A DNA stretch of 64,000 nt from Paenibacillus pasadenensis DSM 19293 (GCF_000422485.1 NZ_AULW01000001.1:496001-560000); one strand, 5' to 3'. Numbered from the stretch's first letter, positions 50,142 through 59,140 are shown. Notes: generated by a model not told the origin, from the sequence alone. Translations and numbers: made by a program.

Positions 50142-50310
50142 TCTATAGATATACCAGTCCCTTCCGAGGCGCGAAAGTGAAAAAAGGCCATTTGTATGGA
50201 CAAACGGCCGTTAGGGGCAGTGAACAATTCTCAACAATATGCAAAAATGCCAAATCGTACAGGAGGGCTGCTGCAGCGCGATGCGGAGCGCCCCCCCGTC
50301 GCCACGACAT

Positions 50311-51252
50311 TCAGCCGCCGAAGCGGGCTTTGATCCGATCGTATTCCTCGGTCGAGATCGGAAGCACCGTGCCGTGCTTGAATCCGTACGGAAAGCTGAA
50401 CAGCTCGTCGGAACGGATGAACCTTCCGCTTGCGAGCGATTCGGCGACAAACGGCACATAGCCTTGTCCTTCGCCCTGCACGCCGTAGAAATCCAGCATC
50501 AGGCACCATCTGCCATCCGGCAGGCGGAAAGCGGTCGGAGCCTCGTAGACGCCCTGCTCGAGCTTGGCCATCTCTGCGTCGAAGGCTTCGACGCGGACAT
50601 AATCGTCTCCGGCGACCGCTGTTCCCTTCTCCAGCACGATCGCGGCCGGATTGGCCTCGCTTTTCAAGAACCGATAAAAGCTCCCGTCCTCCACGTAGAT
50701 CGCCGAGTCGATGATGCCGCTGTCTTCCTTGCGGCACAGCAATTCGGGCTGGCTGAACTGCTCGAAGTCGCGCGTGCGGGAATAGTAGATCGCTTTCGGC
50801 CCGTAACCGTTGGACGCGTGCGAGGACGACCAGTGGACGATATAGTCGCCGCTCCGCTCGTCATGGACGATGTCCGGCGCCCACAGGCAGCCGAACGAGT
50901 CGTCGCCAAGCGGAATCAGTCGCTGCTCGGACCAGTGGATCAGGTCGCTCGACTTCCACAGGGAGAGGCATTTGCTTCCGTCGATGCCGATGTTGCCCCA
51001 GTCGCCCTTGTACTTGCCGTGGAAGCTGTTCGCGAGGCTGAGATCCGTCGCCAGGATGCAGAAGCCGCCTTCGCGGGTACGGACGATCGTATGGTCGCGG
51101 ACGCCCTTTTCTCCGAGCACGCTTTCGAGCACCGGCCTGCCGCCGTTCACCTGCTCCCAGCGGAACCCGTCCTTGCTGAGGCCGAAGTACACCTGTTCTC
51201 CGTCCGGCGTTTCCTTTTCCTTGAAATGAACGAACAAATAAGCCTCCGTCAT
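50311..51252 (-). CDS. GH43-type glycosidase (cytoplasmic, arabinosidase-like)
   Basis: A 313-residue five-bladed beta-propeller glycosidase without signal peptide. EAYLFVHFKEKETPDGEQVY and FGLSKDGFRWEQVNGG open the fold; RDHTIVRTREGGFCILATDL contains the Asp of the base position, CLWAPDIVHDERSGDYIVHW carries the WAPD element with the pKa-modulating Asp, and GVYEAPTAFRLPDGRWCLML carries the acid Glu. Related proteins act on arabinosyl or xylosyl oligosaccharides or beta-galactans; substrate not certain. ATG at 51252 has AAGGGGGAG. It sits with the secreted GH43 galactanase and the ara genes, fitting arabinogalactan breakdown. Confidence 0.85.
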   Translation of the reverse strand: MTEAYLFVHFKEKETPDGEQVYFGLSKDGFRWEQVNGGRPVLESVLGEKGVRDHTIVRTREGGFCILATDLSLANSFHGKYKGDWGNIGIDGSKCLSLWKSSDLIHWSEQRLIPLGDDSFGCLWAPDIVHDERSGDYIVHWSSSHASNGYGPKAIYYSRTRDFEQFSQPELLCRKEDSGIIDSAIYVEDGSFYRFLKSEANPAAIVLEKGTAVAGDDYVRVEAFDAEMAKLEQGVYEAPTAFRLPDGRWCLMLDFYGVQGEGQGYVPFVAESLASGRFIRSDELFSFPYGFKHGTVLPISTEEYDRIKARFGG

Positions 51253-51372
51253 GTCCGGCTCCCCCTTCATCATGCGCATCCGCTGCGAAATCGATTCCAG
51301 AACTGGAATCCGAGCGCTCCATCCATCTTGTACGATGCCGCGTTCATGCGTCAACTTCCGGCAAAGAAAAAA

Positions 51373-51402
51373 ACAGCCCCTTCTCGCAAAAGAAGAGGCT
51401 GT
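51373..51402 (-). terminator. Terminator of the iron-siderophore ABC operon
   Basis: Arms ACAGCCCCTTCT and AGAAGAGGCTGT (one mismatch), then a run of T's on the minus strand (complement of the A-run at 51366-51372); 56 nt past the ATPase stop. Confidence 0.8.
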
Positions 51403-51457
51403 CTCGCAGTTGGATGCGGCTCATGGCGCGGCCGCTGCGGCGGGCGCTGCTCGGACG

Positions 51458-52282
51458 TCACCTGCCGAGCGGGACGACAAGCGGCGTATGCGATACCGGA
51501 TCGTCGATGATTCTGCACTCCAGGCCAAAGACGTCTTCGACCAGCCTCTCCGTCATGATCTCGCTCGGATTCCCTTGCGCGACGACTTGGCCATCCTTCA
51601 TCGCGATGAGGTGAGTCGCATATCGCGCCGCATGGTTCAGGTCATGCAGGACGGCGACGATCGTGCGGCCTTGCTCGTTCAGGTCCTTGAACAGCTCGAG
51701 CAGGTCGATTTGATGGGCGATGTCCAAATAGGTCGTCGGCTCGTCGAGCAGCAGCAGCGGCGTCTGCTGCGCGATCGCCATGGCGACCCAGACGCGCTGG
51801 CGCTGGCCGCCGGAGAGCTCGTCGACGAAGCGCTGCGCAAGCTCGCTCGTATCGGTCAGCCGCATCGCGTCGACGACCGCTTCTTCGTCCTCGTCGGTCC
51901 ATTGCCGGATGAAGCTTTGATGCGGGTAGCGTCCGTGCGCGACCAGATTGGCCACCGTGATGCCGTCCGGCGCGGTCGACGATTGCGGCAGCAGGCCGAG
52001 CTTGCGCGCCGCTTGCTTGGACTTGTAGGCGGAGATGTCTTTGCCGTCCAGCAGGACCTGCCCGGCGGCAGGCTTGATGAGCTTGGCCAGCGTCCGCAGC
52101 AGCGTCGATTTTCCGCATGCGTTCGGTCCGACGATGACCGTATAGGAGCCGTCCGGTATGGTCACGGAAAGGTTCTGCGAGATGATGCGGTCGTCATAGC
52201 GGATCGTAATGTCTTCCGTCCAAAGCCTCGACGCCGGCTCGGAGCTGCTCGCTTGCCGGCTGCCATCCACGGATCTTGTCAT
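51458..52282 (-). CDS. Iron-siderophore ABC transporter, ATP-binding protein (FecE/FhuC-like)
   Basis: A 274-residue ATPase: Walker A IVGPNACGKSTLLRTL, Q-loop GLLPQSSTAPDGITVANLV, signature DELSGGQRQRVWVAMAIAQQ, Walker B LLLLDEPTTYLDIAHQ, switch His in LHDLNHAARYATH. It powers import of an Fe(III)-siderophore. It starts 36 nt after the second permease. Last gene of the four-gene operon. Confidence 0.94.
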   Translation of the reverse strand: MTRSVDGSRQASSSEPASRLWTEDITIRYDDRIISQNLSVTIPDGSYTVIVGPNACGKSTLLRTLAKLIKPAAGQVLLDGKDISAYKSKQAARKLGLLPQSSTAPDGITVANLVAHGRYPHQSFIRQWTDEDEEAVVDAMRLTDTSELAQRFVDELSGGQRQRVWVAMAIAQQTPLLLLDEPTTYLDIAHQIDLLELFKDLNEQGRTIVAVLHDLNHAARYATHLIAMKDGQVVAQGNPSEIMTERLVEDVFGLECRIIDDPVSHTPLVVPLGR

Positions 52283-52318
52283 GTCAGGGTTCCGTTCCTT
52301 TCCAGGCCGATGGGTCGG

Positions 52319-53365
52319 CTACAAGGCCGACCGCGCTTGCCTGAACAATATGCCTACGAGGTATAAGCCGCCTATCGTCAGCGTGACGACTCCGACCGGA
52401 AGCAGGACGCCCGGCACAAGCCGCTGCGCGGCCAGATCCGCGCTCAGCAGGATGAACGCCCCCATCGCCGCCGCCGGAGCGAAGCTATGCAGCGATTTAG
52501 TCAGACGCAGCGCGATTTGAGGCGCCGCAAGGGCGATGAAGCTGACCGGCCCCATGACAGCCGTCGGAGCGGCGGTCAGGACGACAGCCAGCAGGATGAG
52601 GACGAGGCGCGAGCGCTCCACGCGGACGCCGCGGGCTTTGGCCGCGTCCTCGCCAAGCTCCATCGCCTGCAGCGGACGGATCATGGCCATAGCCGCCAGC
52701 AGCAGCGCGGCGACGACGATCAGGCTTCCAGCGGACTGGGCCCAGCTGATGCCGTTAAGCGAGCCTGCGCCCCAGGCCGCGGCCGTGAGCGCGACCTCTG
52801 CCTTGCTGCGCAGCAGCAGCATTGAATTCAAGCTGCTCAGAATCGTGGAGATGGCGACGCCGACGATGATCAGCCGGAAGCCCTGCGTCCCTTTGCGGAA
52901 TGCCAAGGAATAAATGAGGACGGCCGTCGCCAGGCCGCCGATCAGCGCGCCCGCCGCGATTCCTGCAAACGACGTGGAGCCGACGATGAGCATGGCGACA
53001 AGAGCACCCGTATACGAGCCGGAAGTAAACCCGATGATGTCCGGCGATCCGAGCGGGTTCCGCGTCAACGACTGGAAAATAGCGCCGCTGACGGCCAGCC
53101 CGGCGCCGAAGACGATCGCCGCCAGCACGCGCGGCAGCCTCCACTCGACGACGATCGTCCGTGCCATTTTGGTTCCTTCCCCGTTCAACGCGGCCCAAAC
53201 TTCCGCCACGCTGAGCCGCAAGGAGCCCATCATCAGTCCGGCGACCGCCAGCGCCAAGGTCATGGAGACGAGCACGGCCGTCACGGCCAGGCTCCTCGCA
53301 TCGATCCGAAGCTGGATCCCCTTTTTGATTCGTATGTACCGCCTGCCGAACGGAACGGGAGTCAT
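52319..53365 (-). CDS. Iron-siderophore ABC transporter permease (FecD/FepG-like)
   Basis: A 348-residue FecCD permease with about ten membrane helices. Signatures: RLPRVLAAIVFGAGLAVSGA, FQSLTRNPLGSPDIIGFTSG, and in the coupling region MELGEDAAKARGVRV and GPVSFIALAAPQIALRLTKS. ATG at 53365 has GGTGGAGGAG; a longer in-frame reading overlaps the preceding gene and is not real. It pairs with the permease encoded 56 nt upstream as the membrane heterodimer. Confidence 0.93.
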   Translation of the reverse strand: MTPVPFGRRYIRIKKGIQLRIDARSLAVTAVLVSMTLALAVAGLMMGSLRLSVAEVWAALNGEGTKMARTIVVEWRLPRVLAAIVFGAGLAVSGAIFQSLTRNPLGSPDIIGFTSGSYTGALVAMLIVGSTSFAGIAAGALIGGLATAVLIYSLAFRKGTQGFRLIIVGVAISTILSSLNSMLLLRSKAEVALTAAAWGAGSLNGISWAQSAGSLIVVAALLLAAMAMIRPLQAMELGEDAAKARGVRVERSRLVLILLAVVLTAAPTAVMGPVSFIALAAPQIALRLTKSLHSFAPAAAMGAFILLSADLAAQRLVPGVLLPVGVVTLTIGGLYLVGILFRQARSAL

Positions 53366-53421
53366 TGCAGCCACTCCTCCACCTTTTAGAAAATAGCGTT
53401 TGCTTCCAAACTTCGTTCCAT

Positions 53422-54483
53422 TCAAGACAGCTTGCTGGCGGCGCGGCGACGGACAAGGAGGATCAGGATCGGCGCGCCGATGAAGCCCATGATGATGCCT
53501 ACGGGCACCTCGCTCGGCAGAAGCACGATTCTTCCGATCATGTCGGCGATCAATAGCAGCAGCGGAGCGACGGCGAGCGAGTAGATGAATATCCAGGGCT
53601 GGCTCGGTCCGACGAACCAGCGGATGCAATGGGGGACCATGAGGCCGAGAAAGCCGATCGGGCCGGCGATCGCCGTCGCTCCGCCGGCAAGCAGCGTGAC
53701 GGCGACCAGGCCGATGCCGCGGATCAGGATGACGTTGACGCCCAGCGAGGCTGCCCGGTCTTCGCCGAAGGCAATCGCGTTCAAGGCGGGAGCGAGGGCC
53801 AACGCCAGCCCGGCGCCGACCAGCAGGATCGGCAGCACGGGCCAGATGTCGGCCAGGCTCGCCCGGGCGAGCGAACCGACGGTCCAGTTCAGCATGCGCT
53901 CGAACTCCTTGCTGTTCAAAAGCGTCATGGAGGTCGTAAATCCGCTCAAGACCGCTCCGATCGCGACCCCCGCCAGCGTCAGCTGGACGGGCGTCGGAGA
54001 GCTTTTGCCCGCGCCTCCGCCGATGAAATACACGAGGACCGTCGCCGCGAACGCGCCGGCAAGCGCGAAGCCCACATATCCCGTCACCGTGCCGATCGAA
54101 AAGACGCCGACCCCCACAGCAACAGCAAAGGCTGCCCCTGCACTCACGCCAAGAATGCCGGGGTCAGCCAATGGATTTCGGGTCAAAGCCTGGATGAGCG
54201 CTCCCGCGAGTCCAAACGCAGGACCGACCGCGAGCGCGAGCAGCGTGCGCGGCAGCCGGGAGTCCAGAATGACCCGATGCTCATACGTGTCGCTGCTGGA
54301 AAGCAGCGCCTGGAAAACCGTCTCGATGGAAAGCCGCTTCGCTCCGATCATCAAGCTAAGGCACACGGCAGCCGCAAGCAGGAGGAGCGCGATGATGAAC
54401 CCCGTTATCCTTTTGGATCGCAAGGACCCGACAGGTCGAGTTCGAGCCTGATCATGCTTGGGCTGCTTGGCCAACGTTCTCAC
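53422..54483 (-). CDS. Iron-siderophore ABC transporter permease (FecC/FepD-like)
   Basis: A 353-residue FecCD permease. RLPRTLLALAVGPAFGLAGA, IQALTRNPLADPGILGVSAG, LNWTVGSLARASLADIWPVL, IAFGEDRAASLGVNV and GPIGFLGLMVPHCIRWFVG are family marks. It starts with GTG, whose last bases overlap the stop of the binding-protein gene (GTGA, 54480-54483), indicating coupled translation. Confidence 0.93.
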   Translation of the reverse strand: MRTLAKQPKHDQARTRPVGSLRSKRITGFIIALLLLAAAVCLSLMIGAKRLSIETVFQALLSSSDTYEHRVILDSRLPRTLLALAVGPAFGLAGALIQALTRNPLADPGILGVSAGAAFAVAVGVGVFSIGTVTGYVGFALAGAFAATVLVYFIGGGAGKSSPTPVQLTLAGVAIGAVLSGFTTSMTLLNSKEFERMLNWTVGSLARASLADIWPVLPILLVGAGLALALAPALNAIAFGEDRAASLGVNVILIRGIGLVAVTLLAGGATAIAGPIGFLGLMVPHCIRWFVGPSQPWIFIYSLAVAPLLLLIADMIGRIVLLPSEVPVGIIMGFIGAPILILLVRRRAASKLS

Positions 54484-55505
54484 GCTCCGGTTTTAGCGAT
54501 GGCTTGAATCTGCTTCGGCAAATTCTCGATCGTCCACAGCAGGGACGGAATCGTGCCGGTAGAGAAGGCATTGGATGTGTTCTCATCCAGAATGATGGCT
54601 CGGCCGTCTACGACGGAAGGAATTTTCTGGAACAGCTTGTTGTCCGTAATTTCCTTTGGATCGACCCAGATCGGCATGACGACCGTCACGTCCGCATCCA
54701 GCAGGTCGAGCTGCTCGTCCGAAACCTTCACATAGAAGTTTCCGTCGGCCTTTTGCTCGACCTCGGCCTTGTTCTTGAATCCGAGCCGTTCCATGAAGTC
54801 GACCCGAGCATCGCCCTTGACGTAAGCGCCGAACCCGTCGGAGGAATAAGCTCCGACGACAATGGACTTGCCGGCGAATTCCGGATAGGCCGCAGCCGCT
54901 TTTGCAAAGGCGTCGTCGACTTGCTTGAGCAGCGCCGCGCCTTCTTCTTCCTTGCCCAGCGCTTTGGCGATCATGTCGACCTGCTCGCTCGCGGACGTCA
55001 AATAGTTGTCTCCGTCTGCCGGAACGCCGACCGTCGTCGCGATCTCGGACAGGCGCTTGTAGCGCTCTTCGTCGCCGGAGGACTTCACGTCCAGAATCAG
55101 ATCGGGCTCGAGCGCGGCGATCTTCTCGTAGTCAAGCTCCATCGTGCCGAGGATCGTCGGAGCTTCCGCATAGGCTCCCTCCAGCCATGGGCCGACTCCG
55201 TCTCCGCCGAAGGCGAGCCAATCGCTTGCGCCGACCGGCTGCACGCCAAGGCTGAGCGCCGTCTCCGCATCGCCCCAGCCGAGCGCGACGACGCGCTTCG
55301 GCTCTTCGGTGATCGTCACCTGGCCGAATTTGGTGTCGATGCTGGCGTTGAACGATTCCGTCGCGGCAGGCGACGGACTTGGATTGGCATTGGTCGAATT
55401 GGAGCTGTCCGCTCCGTTATTGTTGGCTCCCGAGCAGCCCATCAGACCGATGACGATTGCCGTGGCGAGCGAAACGCCGCCGAGCCGTTTAGTCAAGTTG
55501 AACAT
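54480..55505 (-). CDS. Iron-siderophore-binding lipoprotein
   Basis: A 341-residue substrate-binding protein. The lipoprotein signal ends in the lipobox IGLMGCSG (Cys about 24), followed by a Ser/Asn/Pro-rich tether. The fold begins GQVTITEEPKRVVALGWGD, with LEPDLILDVKSSGDEERYKR and ILDENTSNAFSTGTIPSLLW. Class III binding fold; cargo not predictable. ATG at 55505 has AAAAGGGG. A Fur box in the promoter points to iron-limited expression. No siderophore synthesis genes are seen in the window. Confidence 0.92.
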   Translation of the reverse strand: MFNLTKRLGGVSLATAIVIGLMGCSGANNNGADSSNSTNANPSPSPAATESFNASIDTKFGQVTITEEPKRVVALGWGDAETALSLGVQPVGASDWLAFGGDGVGPWLEGAYAEAPTILGTMELDYEKIAALEPDLILDVKSSGDEERYKRLSEIATTVGVPADGDNYLTSASEQVDMIAKALGKEEEGAALLKQVDDAFAKAAAAYPEFAGKSIVVGAYSSDGFGAYVKGDARVDFMERLGFKNKAEVEQKADGNFYVKVSDEQLDLLDADVTVVMPIWVDPKEITDNKLFQKIPSVVDGRAIILDENTSNAFSTGTIPSLLWTIENLPKQIQAIAKTGA

Positions 55506-55532
55506 GAATATCCCCTTTTCTTGTCTATGCGA

Positions 55533-55551
55533 TTGAGAATCATTATCGTCA
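55533..55551. promoter_or_regulatory. Fur box of the iron-siderophore ABC operon
   Basis: On the minus strand TGACGATAATGATTCTCAA, containing GATAATGATTCTCA of the Fur consensus. It overlaps a candidate -35 TTGACG (55552-55547); the -10 would be CATAGA 17 nt on. Confidence 0.8.
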
Positions 55552-55754
55552 AGGATATTCAATTTACTTTCCTTTGTCAAGCAAGGACGAGGGGATAAAT
55601 GAGGCGAAAATGGGGATGAAATTTATGGGAATAATCGAAAGTATATTGTTTTTCGTATTATTGATGCTGCAACTCGATTTATTTTTTGGTTCACGCCTCT
55701 GCAAAACGATGCGAATAAAAAAATAAATCGAGCCGCGCAGCAAAAAGCAATGGA
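55552..55754. other. AT-rich intergenic region between the fec-type operon and araR
   Basis: About 200 bp much poorer in GC than the rest. It holds the upstream part of the Fur-controlled promoter and the 3' region of araR. No clear terminator hairpin for araR; a 67-residue open frame starting inside araR has no ribosome site and is not called. Confidence 0.5.
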
Positions 55755-56852
55755 TTAGCCGTTCCACGGAGCCGTCGAGCCGCGCTCGATCAGCTCCGGG
55801 GCATAAATGAGCTGCTCCTGGGGCGGAGCCGGCTGGCCGTCGGCCAGGTCGAGCAGCAGCCGCGCGGCTCGCGCCCCGAGCTCGGACTTCGGATGCGACA
55901 GCGTCGTCAGCTTGACCGAGCCGGCGAGCGCGAGCTGCGAGTCGTCGAAGCCGACGACCGACAGCTCGTCCGGAACGGACAGGCCGAGGCCGCTCGCAAG
56001 GTCGACGAGCTGCACGGCGAGCTCGTCGTTGTAGCAGACGAGCGCCGTCGGGCGCTCGCCCTGCGGCAGCTCCAGCAGCCGCTTCGCGGCGGCCGCAGGC
56101 TTGCTCGCCTTGTCCTCAGAGGCATAGAGCACGAGCCGGTCCGGCTCCGGCGTCAGGCCATGCTCGCGGCAGGCGCGCAGCATGCCCTGCAGGCGCCGCG
56201 TTCCTTGCATGTCGTCGGTCTTGAACAGGCCGGCCAGACGCGTGTGGCCGAGCCGGAGCAGATGGGCGGCGGCGGCGTAGCCGCCGGCCTCGTCGTCCAC
56301 CTTGACGCAGGGGCAGTCCAGATCCGGGTAGCGCTCGTTGATCATGACGAGCGGGATGCCGTCGAGCTGGAGCCGCACGTACAGATCCAGGTTCGTGTTG
56401 CCCTGGGCGCTGCGGGTCGGCTCGACGATCAGCCCCTTGACCGGATGGGCGAGCATCCGCTCGAGCCCTTGGCGCTCCGCCTGCTTGCTGTTGTCCGTGC
56501 TCGACAGTAGCAGCCCGCAGCCGCGGCTCCTCAGCTCGGCCTCCGCTCCCCGTACGATATGCGGGAAGATATAGTCCGAGATGTACGTCGTAATCATGCC
56601 GACGGCCGTGCCGCCGCCCGCTCCCGGACGAGCCGACGGGCTCGCGAACGTGCCTTTGCCGTGCACGCGGTAGAGCAGCCCTTCGCTGACCAGCTCGCCG
56701 ATCGTCTGGCGCACCGTCTGGCGGCTCAGCCCGAACTGGGCCGCCAGCTCGTTCTCGGACGGCAGCTGCTCGTCCGCCCGGTATTTTTCCGCTCGCAGCC
56801 AGCCTTCGATCTGCTGCTTCAGCAAGCGGTATTTCGGTTGTCTGTCTTCCAT
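55755..56852 (-). CDS. araR: AraR: GntR-type arabinose repressor with LacI-like ligand domain
   Basis: A 365-residue chimeric repressor: N-terminal GntR winged helix (QLPSENELAAQFGLSRQTVR, QTIGELVSEGLLYRVHGKGT) and a C-terminal LacI/GalR-type sugar-binding domain (VGMITTYISDYIFPHIVRGA, GLIVEPTRSAQGN, LPLVMINERYP-like IPLVMINERYPDLDCPCVKV, GLFKTDDMQGTRRLQGM, VGFDDSQLALAGSVKLTTLSHPK in two parts). This two-domain build is diagnostic for AraR. An AraR-like box lies on its own promoter, so it is autoregulated, and similar boxes lie at araD 8 kb away. Confidence 0.94.
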   Translation of the reverse strand: MEDRQPKYRLLKQQIEGWLRAEKYRADEQLPSENELAAQFGLSRQTVRQTIGELVSEGLLYRVHGKGTFASPSARPGAGGGTAVGMITTYISDYIFPHIVRGAEAELRSRGCGLLLSSTDNSKQAERQGLERMLAHPVKGLIVEPTRSAQGNTNLDLYVRLQLDGIPLVMINERYPDLDCPCVKVDDEAGGYAAAAHLLRLGHTRLAGLFKTDDMQGTRRLQGMLRACREHGLTPEPDRLVLYASEDKASKPAAAAKRLLELPQGERPTALVCYNDELAVQLVDLASGLGLSVPDELSVVGFDDSQLALAGSVKLTTLSHPKSELGARAARLLLDLADGQPAPPQEQLIYAPELIERGSTAPWNG

Positions 56853-56882
56853 GCCTGCACCCCGTCCATCAAGCTACCGACC

Positions 56883-56915
56883 AGTATACCACATGCAAGC
56901 TTGTACGGACATGTC
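56883..56915 (-). promoter_or_regulatory. araR promoter region with AraR box
   Basis: -10 TATACT (56888-56883, minus strand) and, 10 bp upstream, the AraR-like box GCTTGTACGGACATGTC (56899-56915). Confidence 0.65.
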
Positions 56916-57024
56916 GGAGACGGAAGGGCGGGGATGGGGTTGGGGCGGACACGCGTGGACGGAAGCGCCTCGCTGCAAGGCCGAGGCTGGTCAGAGCCGG
57001 GGCGACAGGGCCGCGACGCGCCAA

Positions 57025-57055
57025 AAAACCGCTCCTCGCGCGCAGGAGCGGTTTT
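57025..57055 (-). terminator. Terminator of mscL
   Basis: Arms AAAACCGCTCCT and AGGAGCGGTTTT, loop CGCGCGC, then T's on the minus strand; 39 nt past the mscL stop. Confidence 0.88.
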
Positions 57056-57093
57056 CGGGCCAAGCTATCAGGCTGGGACTGGGGCAAGTGCGC

Positions 57094-57489
57094 CTAAGGG
57101 CGGTTCGCCTGCTCCTTGAGCAGGTCGCGGATCTCGATGAGCAGCTTCTCCTCGCCGGTCAGCACGATCTCCTTCTCGGCCGGTCCTTCCTCCACCTTCT
57201 CCTTGCGCTTGAGCTTGCCGAGCAGGCGGATGAACAGGAAGATCGAGAACGAGACGATGAAGAAGTCGATGATCGACTGCAGGAACAGGCCGTACGTCAG
57301 CACCGTATCTCCGACGGTGACTTCTAGCCCCGAGACGTTGATGCCGCCGAGCACGATGCCGAGCAGCGGCGTGACGATGTCGGCGACGAGCGAGCTGACC
57401 ATCTTGCCGAAGGCGGCTCCGATGATGACGGCGATCGCCAGCTCCATGATGTTGCCCTTCATGGCGAACGCCTTGAAGTCTTTCCACAT
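57094..57489 (-). CDS. mscL: Large-conductance mechanosensitive channel MscL
   Basis: A 131-residue emergency pressure-release channel. WKDFKAFAMKGNIMELAIAV is the amphipathic N-helix plus the start of TM1 (IIGAAFGKMVSSLVADIVTP), TM2 is GLFLQSIIDFFIVSFSIFLF, and the C-terminal helix bundle is EEKLLIEIRDLLKEQ. The start is ATG at 57489 (AAAAGGAG upstream), matching the family N-terminus MWK; a GTG four codons earlier is less likely. Confidence 0.96.
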   Translation of the reverse strand: MWKDFKAFAMKGNIMELAIAVIIGAAFGKMVSSLVADIVTPLLGIVLGGINVSGLEVTVGDTVLTYGLFLQSIIDFFIVSFSIFLFIRLLGKLKRKEKVEEGPAEKEIVLTGEEKLLIEIRDLLKEQANRP

Positions 57490-57620
57490 GGGGTTGTCCA
57501 CTCCTTTTCAATTGTCCTGGTTGAGGATCTCTTCCAAGTATACCTTTTCCAGGCCGATGAGAAAGAGTCTTTTCGATCCTGCCTGCGGCGGATGGCAGCC
57601 GGGCCGTGCGCCAGCAGGCG

Positions 57621-57977
57621 CTAGTCGGCGAGCGACGCCCAGAACAGGCCGTCCGGATCGTGCTCCACCTGCTCCAGCTGACGCTCGAAGTCGGCATCCG
57701 GCGAAATATGCGGCACTCGGCTCCACGCCTTGCCGGACCGGTCCAGCCGCTGGACCTCCCAGAGCTGCCCGTCATGCCGGAAGCGAGCGATCGGACGCGC
57801 TTCCCACTGCGGCTTGCTGCCGCGCATGGCGGGCCGCCATTCCAGCAGCGTCAAGCAGTCCTCGTCCCACTCGCTCGACAGGCGCACCTGGTCGCGCAGC
57901 GGACGCGGCACCTTGAGCTCGGCGTAGCCCTCCATGATGCGGCTGATCCGGAATCTCGTGAACGGATCGATCGCCAC
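57621..57977 (-). CDS. DUF3024-domain protein
   Basis: A 118-residue protein of the DUF3024 family, function unknown. It starts AIDPFTRFRISRIMEGYAEL and continues KVPRPLRDQVRLSSEWDEDC, TLLEWRP, IARFRHDGQLWEVQRLDRSG. The C-terminal DADFERQLEQVEHDPDGLFW is acidic. The start is taken as GTG at 57977, 4 nt after the rpsN stop, because this fits the family N-terminus; no strong ribosome site, so translation probably depends on coupling to rpsN. It is third in the putative Zur operon. Confidence 0.75.
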   Translation of the reverse strand: MAIDPFTRFRISRIMEGYAELKVPRPLRDQVRLSSEWDEDCLTLLEWRPAMRGSKPQWEARPIARFRHDGQLWEVQRLDRSGKAWSRVPHISPDADFERQLEQVEHDPDGLFWASLAD

Positions 57978-57981
57978 GGGA

Positions 57982-58251
57982 CTACCAGCTCGCTTTTTTG
58001 ACGCCGGGAATCTGGCCCTTGTAAGCCAGCTCGCGGAACGCGATCCGCGATACCTTGAACTTGCGCAAATAGGCATGCGGGCGGCCGGTCATCTCGCAGC
58101 GGCTATGCAGCCTCGTCGGCGAGGAGTCGCGCGGCAGCTTGGCGAGCGCCTCGTAATTTCCTTCCGCTTTGAGCTGGCGCCGCCGCTCCGCATACTTCTC
58201 GACGAGCGCCTTGCGTTTCTGTTCTTTGACGACTTTGGACTTCTTGGCCAT
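57982..58251 (-). CDS. rpsN: Zinc-independent 30S ribosomal protein S14 (second copy type)
   Basis: An 89-residue S14 of the long, C-minus type: [71 protein letters not shown]. The short zinc type (61 residues) has two CxxC pairs; here only one Cys remains, so no zinc is needed. In Bacillus the equivalent paralogue (yhzA/rpsN2) is repressed by Zur and replaces the zinc form under zinc starvation. It sits 43 nt after an AAA+ ATPase gene whose promoter carries a Zur-like box. Confidence 0.95.
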   Translation of the reverse strand: MAKKSKVVKEQKRKALVEKYAERRRQLKAEGNYEALAKLPRDSSPTRLHSRCEMTGRPHAYLRKFKVSRIAFRELAYKGQIPGVKKASW

Positions 58252-58294
58252 GTTGCCTCTCTCCTTTTAAATGAGAATCTTCAAGCAGGAATCC

Positions 58295-59140
58295 TCACAG
58301 CGCCAGAGCGCTTGCGCCCGGCGCCTCCTCCAGGTCCGGCGTCCGCCTCGGCTGGTACTCCTCGCCCGCCTCCCGCACAAGCGCGGCCGTGAGCGGCCCG
58401 TCGGCCAGAATCGCCTTGCGCTTGGCCTTCAGCATGATCTGCTCGATGTCGGCGAAGCTGCAGCCGCGCAGCCAATCGGATGCCTTTGCCGTCAAGGCGG
58501 GCTCGGCCGGGAAGTCGCCGATCAGCAGCCCGACGAACCGCAGCCGCGCCGGCTCGTCGGGGTGGGCGTAGCTCAGCTTCGTATCGAAGCGCCGCCAGAT
58601 GGCGGCATCGAGATCGCCGTCGAGATTCGTCGCCGCCATGAACACGCTGCCCTCCTCGAACTCGTCGAGGCATTGCAGCAGCGTATTGACGACGCGCGTC
58701 ATCTCCTTCACCTCGTCGTTGTTCTCCCGCGTGCGCGCCACGGCGTCGAACTCGTCGAGGAACAGCACGCAGGGCTGGGAGCGGGCGTAGTCGAACAGCC
58801 GCCGGATGTTGCTCGCCGTCTCGCCCAGATGGCTGTGGATGATGGAATCGAGCCGTACGAGCAGCAGCGGCACCTCGAGCCGGGCGGCGATCGCAAAGGC
58901 CGTCAGCGTCTTTCCCGTGCCCGGCGGGCCGTACAGCAGCAGCTTGTTCGGAATCGGAACGTCATGCTCCGCGAATTTGTCCTTCAGGCTCAGAATGCGG
59001 AGGAACTCCTCGACGATGCGGCGGTTGTCCTCCTGGTAGACGATGCGCCTCGTCCTGCGGGCGCATTCCTTCGGGCTGTACACCGTCGCCGTATCGGTTC
59101 CTTTGGAGCGCGGCAGGCGGTAGGCCGACGACTTGCTCAT
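58295..59140 (-). CDS. AAA+ ATPase (SpoVK/FtsH-like module) at the head of the putative Zur operon
   Basis: A 281-residue AAA+ protein: Walker A LLLYGPPGTGKTLTAFAIAA, Walker B CVLFLDEFDAVART, sensor 1 VFMAATNLDGDLDAAIWRRF (with the arginine finger pair WRRFD), and a small lid domain (FADIEQIMLKAKRKAIL). The N-terminal 40 residues are basic with several Arg/Lys and one Cys. The hydrophobic pore loop may be SIIHSHLGETASN. Members remodel or unfold protein substrates. Its position before zinc-free S14 under a Zur box suggests a job in ribosome or metalloprotein remodelling during zinc starvation; this is inference. GAAGGAGA precedes the start. Confidence 0.85.
   Translation of the reverse strand: MSKSSAYRLPRSKGTDTATVYSPKECARRTRRIVYQEDNRRIVEEFLRILSLKDKFAEHDVPIPNKLLLYGPPGTGKTLTAFAIAARLEVPLLLVRLDSIIHSHLGETASNIRRLFDYARSQPCVLFLDEFDAVARTRENNDEVKEMTRVVNTLLQCLDEFEEGSVFMAATNLDGDLDAAIWRRFDTKLSYAHPDEPARLRFVGLLIGDFPAEPALTAKASDWLRGCSFADIEQIMLKAKRKAILADGPLTAALVREAGEEYQPRRTPDLEEAPGASALAL

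Noticed and set aside
55564-55767. 67-codon AT-rich frame after araR
   Set aside because: Begins inside araR, lacks a ribosome site, and its hydrophobic residues reflect the AT-rich composition.
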